Source: Azolla pinnata (Eukaryota; Streptophyta; Polypodiopsida; Salviniales; Salviniaceae). Taken from it: a DNA stretch of 38,379 nt. The stretch is from NCBI GenBank assembly GCA_037176905.1, contig JBBBWG010028954.1, positions 1-38,379 of the forward strand. The letters run 5' to 3'. Shown here piece after piece: positions 29,930 to 38,379 of the stretch (its first letter is position 1; each line of letters opens with the position of its first letter). The notes below the pieces were generated by a model that had not been told where the DNA came from, did no database searches, and worked only from the letters and a program-made list of their open reading frames with translations. The translations under genes were made by a program, and so were the position numbers.

Positions 29930-31017
29930 AGGGAGATCTGCGGGGCCTCTCGCTTTGGAAAGCTTTAATCCTCGAGCATTTCTGCGGGATGCAATTGTCA
30001 TGACGCAAATCGTATCGTCACGGTTTTTGGCTTCGATTTTTTTTTACCCCGACGGCATCTGGCGCAAGAAGGGTGTGAGAGCTGGTGTTGCTTGATATGG
30101 CCCCGATAAGGTCATGATTCCAGCGCTCACGATATGTTTCAGCCGAGAGCATCGAGAGGCTTTGCTGCTGTAAGAAGGGTTGAGAGCTGGTGTTTTTTTA
30201 TTTTTGTAAGCGAGAGATCTCTGCTCTCAAAACCCCACCATTGCAGAAGCTGGGAGGCATGTTACTGAGAAGCTTAACCCCATTCAGGTATATGATTTGC
30301 AGTCGATTTCTCTGCTGCTTGGCACAGCTTGCAGTGCTCATCTGATCACAATTGCGGCTCACTAGAGCTCTATATCTAATTCAATCTCCTATCTTCATCG
30401 GCTCATTAGGCTCCTATATCTGGTTACATCTCCGATCTATATCCACCTTCCATGGGGATATACCTAGATTCATTTTCTACACCACAATCAACAACTTCTT
30501 CCTTTGTGTAATAAACTATAGCCATTGTTGTGGAGGTCGTTCGGATGAAGAGAATCTATCAACACTGATGGGTGCTAAATGGGTCATAACAAGATACAGA
30601 CGCCCTCGATGAACAATCTTTTTTTTGTTTTGCTCAACTAGTCAAAAAGAGAGAGGAGATAAGATATCACTAGTGACACAGGTAATCAAAGGGTAGTGTC
30701 ATCAAGAGCATCAATCAGCCCATCTACCCAACATATCATTTGATGTTGGGTATTAAACAGTTACATTTTTATGCTTACTTCCCAACAGAGACCATCGAAG
30801 ATCATCATCAAATGTCAGCGAACACCGATGCCATGCCCACTATATTTTACAAAGTTACACAAATGTTACAACCATAGGCCCTGGTCTGCATGCCCGATTA
30901 CAAATCGGAGGCCCTTCGGAAAAGAAAATTCGGATCGGACTCTTGATTGAACGAACTGCTCTGGCGACGAGGTATAATTAGTGTACAAGGCATGACAATT
31001 ATCTCTTCTCATAATGA
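29930..31017. other. Intergenic stretch without recognised genes
   Basis: No gene seen. A short direct repeat, AGAAGGGT(GT)GAGAGCTGGTGTT, occurs near 30067 and 30173. A plus-strand 86-codon frame at 30352-30612 has no recognisable content. Confidence 0.45.
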
Positions 31018-32027
31018 TCATGATGATGGTGGTGGTGGTGATGGTGATGGTGAGGAATCCTGGAGTGGTTTTCTCCAAATATCAAACCATTGATCACACA
31101 AAGGGAATGAGATGCTTTCCCATCATATTGGAGGTGGGTCGGTGGTGAAGACGATGAAGACGATGATGATGGCGGTGGTGAGAAATCCTAGAGTCTGTTT
31201 CGTCAGAATCGCCCCATTGCTGGGTACACAGGAATATTGGTTTGGATCATGGTGGTGATGGTGATGATGAAGCTGATGATGCAGCTGATGGCAAGGAATC
31301 CTCTGTTTAGTATCACCCATTGATCGGAGCCCCATTGCTGGACACAGAAGGAAAGGTTCTGATCAATGGTGGTGGCCTGGGTGGTGAAGACCAGATGAAG
31401 CTGATGATGGTGATGGTGAGGAATCCCTCTTCCAGAACTCTTGTTTCCAATGCCTGGACATAGAGGGAATGGTTTGGATCAATGGTGGTGGTGAAGACCA
31501 GATGAAGCTGATGATGGTGATGGTGATGGTGAGGAATCCCTCTTCCACAGCTCTTGTTTCCAATGCTGGACATAGAAGGAATGGTTTTGATCAATGGTGG
31601 TGGTAAAGACCAGATGAAGCTGATGATGGTGAAGCTGATGATGGTGATGGTGAGGATTCCCTCTTCCACACAACTCTTGTTTCCAATGCTGGACATAGAA
31701 CGAATGGTTCTGATCAATGGTGGTGGTGGAGACCAGATGAAGCTGATGATGGTGAAGCTGACGATGGTGATGACGAGGAATCCCCTCTTCCAGAACTCTT
31801 GTTTATCGATGCTGGACATAGAAGGAATGGTTCTGATCAATGCTGGTGGTGAAGACCAGATGAAGCTGATGATGGTGGTGAAGCTGACGATGCTGATGAC
31901 GAGGAATCCCTCTTCCACACAACTCTTGTTTCCGATGCTGGACATAGAAGGAATGGTTCTGACCAACGGCGGTGGTGAAGACCAGATGAAGCTGATGATG
32001 GTGGTGATCCAGAGGGGAAGTCAGTAT
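31018..32027 (-). repeat. 113-128-bp tandem array at the Furry-like 3' end
   Basis: The word GAGGAATCC or a close variant marks eight units at 31052, 31180, 31293, 31418, 31531, 31652, 31775 and 31901, with spacing 113-128. Units contain GATGAAGCTGATGATGGTG, TCTTGTTTCCAATGCTGGACATAGA and TTCTGATCAATGGTGGTGG. Some units carry sequence resembling the Furry-like gene's terminal codons: near 31313-31345 the minus strand reads SSNGAPING then stop, against [11 protein letters not shown] then stop in the gene. A 217-codon minus-strand frame (31313-31966) is repeat-driven. Much of the array would be 3'UTR or 3' flank of that gene. Confidence 0.88.
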
Positions 32028-32393
32028 CTATCGCCCATTGATCGGAGCAGCTCCATCGCTGGGCACGAATGGAACAAGCTTTCGATAGTCCCTCCTCTTC
32101 CCCGGATAACCACCACCATCTCTCCCTTTGCCAGCTCCGTAGGTCTCCAGAACTCTGCCGAGAGCCGATCTCGTGTTCTGAAGCGCAGCCTCGCGCGAAG
32201 GCAGCAACGGATCCGAGCTTCCATGGCCGCCGGTGAGCGTCGGGAAGCTGCTCCCCGAGCCCGAAGAGTACTGCAGAGGCCCGCTCCTCGCCTTGAAGGA
32301 GCTCTGCGAGACCAGCTTCATCGGCCTCTGCTCGAGGCGATCTCCTCCATTACCGCTGTGCAAATCGGGTCTCCCTCCTCCGGAATTCTCCGC

Positions 32394-32425
<32 letters not shown>

Positions 32426-35400
32426 AGCTGCTCATGGGGAGATGGCTGCTGCTGCTGCTGCCGCTGCAGTTGAGGAGAAGGGCTTCCAAAACCTTGAGAG
32501 CTTCGTGGGAAAGCTGACCTTCCACCAACTGGGAGATGATCGCGTAGACCTGCGGAGTCTGAGCTGGCTCCATCGGAGTGTACTGAAGAAGGGCTCTTAG
32601 CAGCAAGAGGATCACCCTTTGGTACTCTGTGGGAACCTTCTCGAGCAGCCGGAGGAGATGCCCAAATGCCAGAGCTGCGTGGCGAGGGAACCACGCATTG
32701 CACAGCAGAGGAGAGAGCCTCTCCAGGAAGCCCTCGATCGACACGAATTGCCCCTCAGCATACGATCTGAACACCGATGCCATATCTTCCAAGCCTCTCG
32801 CTTCGCACCACTCCGAGATGTTCCCAGCGATGATGCAAGCCCTCTGAAATGGCTGCTGCAGAGGGCCTTCGCAGCACGCGAGCACGCTCGGATTCTGCTC
32901 GCTCTGCAGCTGTAGGCAGAGCCACGGCACCATGCCGACTATGTGCATCAGAAGGCGCGATTCGGAGCTCCCCAGGATGCTATCGCATGGATCTATGGTT
33001 ATTCGCGAGAGAACCTCGACAGCCGATCCGTGGCTCAAGGTAGACATGAGGCCCTTCAACACAAGCGGCTGCACACCTTCAAACATGGGAGCTTTGCTCT
33101 TCTCGCTGCCGATCCCATCCTCCCTCCTGTTTATGTCATAGCCTCTCGAGTCCAGCCTGCCCAAGTCCTTGCCGAGCTCCCTCTCTGCGCTATCATCTTT
33201 CGGCATGCTAGACAGCAGAACATTCTGAGTTGTGGGATCGCGAAGAGAGAGCCGATCGATCACTCGCGCGAAGAGCTCCAGCACTTGAGTATATATGTGG
33301 ACATAGTCCGTGTGGAGCATCGCAACGCATGCCCAAAACAGCTGAGGGTACAGGATGACTTTCTCTGGATCCATCGTCTCGACGATTACCTGTTAACAAC
33401 AGAAGCATTTCCATGATAGATCCCAGCAACACATATGCCTGAAAACAGCTGAGGGTATGTATGATAGGATAACTTCCTCGCCAAATCCATGGTCTCGACG
33501 ATTACCTGTAATGAGAGCAGTATTTCCATGATGAATCCCAGCACGGGAGGCGTTGGATTGCTCAAACACCGATGAAGGCACCTCAGCAGGGACACGCACG
33601 TATCACTCGTCACAGTCGGACGAAGGGCTCGGAAGATCTGATGAGATCTGCATGCTATGTGTCGAGATGAGCATTCCATTGCCCATTTCAAGGCCTCTTC
33701 GCCCCACCTTTCGCGAAGGTCTCCTTGAAAGAAAAGCGCATCGACAACGCTTTGAACCAGCGCTGACAGAAGCGCTGCACTCGGGAGATCGACTCGCGTC
33801 AGAGTTATGTCCTCGTGTTCCCACATCATGCTGCCCTTCTTCGACTGAACATACTTCATCAAGCTCTCCACCAGCTTCTTGTCCTCCCCATCCCCATACT
33901 CCCCGATGTTGAGAGATTCGAGGGGTCTTCCTGCAAGGGAATAGAGCAGATTCACAAGCAGCTGCTGGCAGTGCTCCAGGACAATGTCCTCCGAACTGTC
34001 CATGGATACGAAAGTCACGTGGAAAAGCAGCGGCAGATGACCACGGAAATCTTCGTCGTTCTCATATGCTATCTCCGCCAACAAGATCAGAGCGATGTCT
34101 GCTTTAGACAACCAATGGTTGTTGAGAGCCGACTGAAACTCCGCAATCACAGCCGGCGTGCTGGCACGAACTTCTTCCATCGCAGAAGTCGGAGTTTCGA
34201 TGTGATAATCGCCGCTATCCCGTGAGAGATGACGGCTTTTAACGCTTCCGGTGGAGGTACGCACTGCTGCCATTAGAGGGCCTGATATACTCAATGGCCC
34301 TGATCCAGTGAAGAGCTGCCCTGATCGCCCTGTGTGTATTTCCGGCATAGCAAGGGCATTCAATGGACCAGAAGTACTCCGACCTGTCGCTGTTCTCCAA
34401 CTGAGATTTCCGCTCACATTCCTCACCTGCCCTTCTATGGAGCTTCGGATGAGCAAAGGCGACATTGGGGGCAACGGGTCCAGCATTTGCAGCCGCTGGG
34501 CAGCTTGCGAGAACTCGAGTACTGGGTTCGAATGGTCGAGCTCGAATATAGTATCCATAGCACGCTTTACTTGCTCGGGCTGGTCATCTATCATCCGCTG
34601 CGCTAGCTCGCAAACCAGGTGATCGATCGTCTGCTGCGGAGAGACTCTCGCAAGGTATAAACTGATCCTCTTGGCAACAGGGAAGTATGTAGCAAAGGCA
34701 CCGCTTATCTCCCCAGAAGCATTCGAATCACAATCTTCGATACCCTTGGAAATTAGAAAATCGAGCACGGGACCTACATTTTTTACTTTCTTTGCAATTG
34801 TGCTCCATAGCTGCTCAATCTCATCCGGGAACTGATCGCCATGCCGCCAGGTTACGTAATACATACTTTTTAAGAGCCGTTCACACCACCCGCTATACTT
34901 GAGAATCCACAGCTGGAGATTCTCGATCCAGGGGGCCATGCAGGTTAGCACTTGATGCTGTGCAATAATATCAACAGCATCTAGCTGTCTTTGCATAATC
35001 TCCTCACATAGATATTCGCTTAACTCCGGATGCTCTTTGGCAAGCTTAGCAGAAAGCTGATACTGGAACTGTTGATAGGAATCTGGCAAATTGCCCACGA
35101 CTGCAGCACGATACCTACCTGCACCTTCCCCTTCTTTTGCCCATTCTCTTGCAGACAGTGTTTCTAGCATTTGCAGAGCATCATCCCTGATCTGTCGTGA
35201 GGGATCGACCACTTTGTAGAGGATGAGGCTCAACAGCCTCTGTATTTCACATTTTGGGATCTCTTGCCGCATGTAAACCTCCGCTAGCACACAGAAGTAT
35301 CCATCAGCAATTGATGGATCGGAGGAGTAACACTGCATTAAATGTTATACGATCAGTGCAGACACAATGCCATTTTTGTTACAGAGTTTTCAACAGGCCT

Positions 35401-38150
35401 ACCTACATTACTTACCTGATCAATACATGCTGGAAAAAGGTCCAGATTGCTTTGTAGAAGATTCATTAAAGCTGTTTTTGCTAGCTGAACTTTGAAATGG
35501 TTTCCTTTATGTTTCTCTCTCCCACCCCCCACAGGTCGAACTGAATCCATACCTCCTGGAACATTATACTTGGAATGTGATGGTGTGCGTGGATCAGCAG
35601 GAGAATAACCAACAGGAACTCTAGGCATCTGGTCAAGGAACAGATTATTAATCCATGTTATGACTCTCCCGGTCATTTTCCTAGCACCATCATCAAAGCA
35701 GGGTCCATAAAGCAAAGCTGCCATTGCATTCATAGACATCAACTGCACAGTTTCAATCTGCTCATTGATTTCTTTCTCCAAGGTGATCCTGTCTGAGTCC
35801 TTCATGCGGACCATATGTGCTGCTTTGTAGCGCTCAATTTCTCTACGATAATCACTTGTAGAGTCTGGACCCCAAGTATTCGTGGAATCTTCACACCAGG
35901 AAGAAATGAGTTCAAAAAGTCTCTTCCTGGTACGCACATCAAGCCGCTCCGGACTTGTTTTGACCAATTCAGGTGATAATGACCTCAGGACAGATGCTAA
36001 GGAATACCTCAGCAGTTGCAGGTCCTGTATGTACTCTTGAGGTGGTGAGGAGACATATCTTGCAGTTTCAATAATGAATCTGGAAAAGTGCGCCCGGAGT
36101 GAAGGCTTCCTAGATAGCATCCCTGGCCATAGGGTATCAGCAACCATGCGATAAACATTTCCAACATGGACCCGAATGTCTTCACGGCGGATTTTTGGAT
36201 TCTGAAATCACATGCATATATATTTCAGGGAAAAGAATAGATCAATGTGATCACAAGCAATCAACTCCAATTTGGTTTAACCTACAAGTTAAGTAAAACT
36301 GGATACATTAAGACAACTTTGGTCATTCTAACAAAATATATAGTCAAATGAGCACACAAAAATGCGTAAATCAATCTGAGATAAGCCAAAAGAGTTGAAA
36401 CTTTTGAGCAGTAATAAAATATTTGATAAGCTGTCCAATGAGAACTGGCATTACCTATTGCCAAGAACTAGCTCAGAGGGTCTTGAGTACAAGAACTTAC
36501 TCAGAGAGCCTTCACAATGTCCTATTTAAGCCTCTATGTATTCCATCTCTAATCAGAATACGAATTAGAATAATCTAATACACGTTTAAGAGCAAAAGTT
36601 TCTTTATCTACTCATTGGAAAACAATAATCTATTACCCGGCAAACAAAATCAGGTATAATTTAAGTTATAAAAGAAGGAATTTACCTTCCATTTTGGTCG
36701 GCTTTCAGATTCTGTTATAGACTCTTCAAGAAAAGTGTAGAGTAGAGTGAACATTGATTCCAAGAGGTCAACATGGGTGTGACCAAGGGCTAATGTTGCA
36801 GCATACTGAAAATATTTAACAAAAAATGTCAAACCAATGGCAAGTAACAGTTTTCAGGAACTACAAATATAGTGCTTATGACCAGGTGAGACAAACATAA
36901 GTATAACGGCAAATCTGATACACTAGCCTTACTGGGTGGGAATTGGAATTTTTGTGGCCATTTTTTAAAATTCACTAATTTGATTAAATTGATAAATAAG
37001 ACAGTGATCCATAGATACAAATGATCAAGTCAATCATAATAATCAAATGCACAATTTAAAATTCAGGATAACTCCTCCCCAAAAGAGCACGGAATATAGA
37101 TCTACTACTTCCATATAACTTACATAAATTACAAGAATGCAAATGTTGGAATAGAGGCTTTCAATAATGCCATCCTTGGCATATTATTTTATTATCCTTA
37201 ATAAACCAATAATTTTGTTGAATGTTGATGGAAGCTCATATTTACTTGCAAGTGACCCAGCATGGTTTAATTAACTGATGTGTGGTATGCACATTCACAC
37301 ATTACCTAAGACAAACCAACTTCTCACAAAACATATCCATACTGTTTAATGAGAGCTATGATATTGTCATGGTTATTAAGTTATCATGGTTGAGCAATCA
37401 CTCCATAGACTAATTCAGCATTTTGTAAAATTGAGATGCAATGGCATGCTTGGGTTTGCAGGTAATTTTGCCCTCTTAACAGAACAAACTCGCTGTTTTA
37501 TTTAGCCCTCACTGATATATGTTATTGAGACTTATCTACATTCCAGTTCGTATGCCTATTGATCATACTCAAACCTCTTCCAATATTCCATAGCACAAAG
37601 ATAACAATTTCGTTAATATACACCAAAAACAAAGCTTCATAAGCACAAACTAGTAATTTCAACTTACAATTTGTGCATCTGAGGGAGATTTCAGCAAGGG
37701 GAAAATCAGGTTAAACATATCTTTAGCCGCCTGCATTCCTGCATCTTCACTTTCCTCTGGGGGACATGAGCATGCAAACATGGAATACAGATGCCACTGG
37801 TCAAGTTTCCCTTCAAGATCCTTCAATTGTGTGCCTTTACCACCAGGATCCAATGGCATCATGTTGGAGAGTCGTTGAGTTACCTCAAGTCTATCACAGT
37901 GAAAATTTCGATTAATGAACACTCCAAAGCATATAGAGAATCCATTAAAACATTACCTTGCTGCATCAACAGCCTCAGGACATAGGATTGCTGCATGCTT
38001 CACCAATTCACTCAAACAGCGAGCCCATCTGCTTTTATCATGGCCTTCCACAACATACTGAAGAGTTACATCCATGGGAACTATCTCCCACTCTCTTTTG
38101 GGTTCATACCATCGACCAGGGTCCCAAAAGCACTTTTGCACAATGTCTTC
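32028..38150 (-). CDS. Furry-like cell morphogenesis protein (5' part outside window)
   Basis: Six exons in transcription order: 38150-37957, 37890-37668, 36805-36686, 36201-35416, 35332-33506, 33389-32028. They join in frame to 1503 aa ending at a stop at 32028-32030. A further 46-base exon at 38262-38217 (LSSVMAYMYLNHEAV) is possible but weak. The sequence fits plant Furry/Tao3-type proteins (about 2100 aa), ARM/HEAT-like scaffolds that work with NDR kinases in polarity and morphogenesis. Supporting blocks are [78 protein letters not shown] and [20 protein letters not shown] with [17 protein letters not shown]. The C-terminal tail is Ser-rich with a ten-His run (near 32400). The N-terminal third lies beyond the right edge. 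The intron 33390-33505 duplicates its flanks. Confidence 0.93.
32398..32424. repeat. ATG/CAT trinucleotide run encoding polyhistidine
   Basis: ATGATGATG on the plus strand reads CATCATCAT on the coding minus strand and gives ten consecutive His in the Furry-like C-terminal tail. A poly-CTG/CAG run (about 32446-32468) follows, encoding Ser/Gly. Confidence 0.85.
33390..33505 (-). other. 116-bp intron resembling a duplicated exon segment
   Basis: On the minus strand the intron starts GTAATCGTCGAGAC.ATGGAT and the next exon starts with the same words; both later contain TACCCTCAGCTGTTTT. The intron's last 40 or so bases (GCTGGGAT..ATCATGGAAAT, ending ACAG) match the last 40 of the preceding exon. 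CAG|GT stands at both boundaries. Retaining the intron adds 38 codons, then an AGG and a stop. Confidence 0.8.
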
Positions 38151-38379
38151 CTATAAAGGGAAAATCCGAATGAATTATTTCATATCATTATACCCTTTTT
38201 ATACTTATATTCTTACTACTGCCTCATGGTTCAGGTACATGTAAGCCATGACACTCGAAAGCCTAAAAACTATGAGGTGTTTTTTTGCCTGTTTCTCTAG
38301 TTCAACATTTAAAGATGTGATCTCTTGTTTGATCTGGTTGGTAATTTAGGTGAGTGGTCTCAGTTGCACCTCTAGGAGG

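Noticed and set aside
31313..31966. 217-codon minus-strand frame and a 348-codon plus-strand frame (31554-32600)
   Set aside because: Both translate the tandem array; the plus-strand one also runs antisense to the well-supported Furry-like last exon.
1..38379. CRISPR arrays, transposase or reverse-transcriptase genes, viral insertions
   Set aside because: Tandem repeats here are contiguous rather than spacer-separated, and no transposon or viral protein motifs were seen in any frame.

Overview
This is nuclear DNA from a land plant. The evidence is the set of spliced plant gene families (a CRLK-type receptor-like kinase, a plant PLAC8 protein, a PLS-type PPR protein, a JJJ1/DNAJC21 J-protein, an ENTH-domain protein, a Gnk2/ginkbilobin-like secreted protein and a Furry/cell-morphogenesis protein), GT-AG introns of about 90 to 1500 bp, and AT-rich introns and UTRs. 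A single-domain ginkbilobin-like protein and a near-intronless PPR gene would suit a non-seed vascular plant or gymnosperm. That taxonomic guess is weak and cannot be settled from this window alone. A 100-N gap (20307-20406) marks it as a draft assembly.

Layout, left to right. 1-675: ATGC-rich simple repeat. 2433-5773 (+): CRLK-like receptor kinase, 7 coding exons, 409 aa. 6755-9963 (-): PLAC8-family membrane protein, 5 exons, 352 aa, convergent with the kinase. 12906-14226 (-): small unrecognised two-exon protein, 183 aa, with telo-boxes upstream. 14521-15235: degenerate telomere-like CCCTAA(A) array. 15390-16890: degenerate and CA/TA-rich minisatellites. 17027-19399 (+): JJJ1-like J-domain protein, 709 aa. 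20071-20717: 78-bp tandem repeat broken by the N gap. 21109-23196 (+): PPR protein that stops in its E region. 24477-25950 (-): ENTH-domain protein, 285 aa. 26853-27367: 125-130-bp minisatellite. 27479-27997 (-): ginkbilobin-like protein, 172 aa. 28911-29930: nested repeats, including TTAGGG runs and eight perfect heat-shock-element matches. 31018-32027: a roughly 120-bp repeat array derived at least partly from the end of the next gene. 32028-38150 (-): the 3' two-thirds or so of a Furry-like gene, continuing off the right edge.

The genes are housekeeping or stress genes with no operon-like relationship. The unusual content is in the repeats and gene structures. The best candidates are: (1) a 116-bp intron in the Furry-like gene that looks like a tandem duplication of the flanking exon sequence around an AG|GT proto-splice site, i.e. 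a likely recent intron gain; (2) a 36-bp-period array of eight perfect TTCnnGAAnnTTC heat-shock elements beside interstitial TTAGGG repeats, upstream of the ginkbilobin-like gene; (3) two telomere-like tracts pointing outward from a 14-kb segment; and (4) a coding-derived minisatellite at the Furry-like 3' end. All exon structures were built by eye from splice sites, frame continuity and remembered family conservation; no search or transcript data were available.
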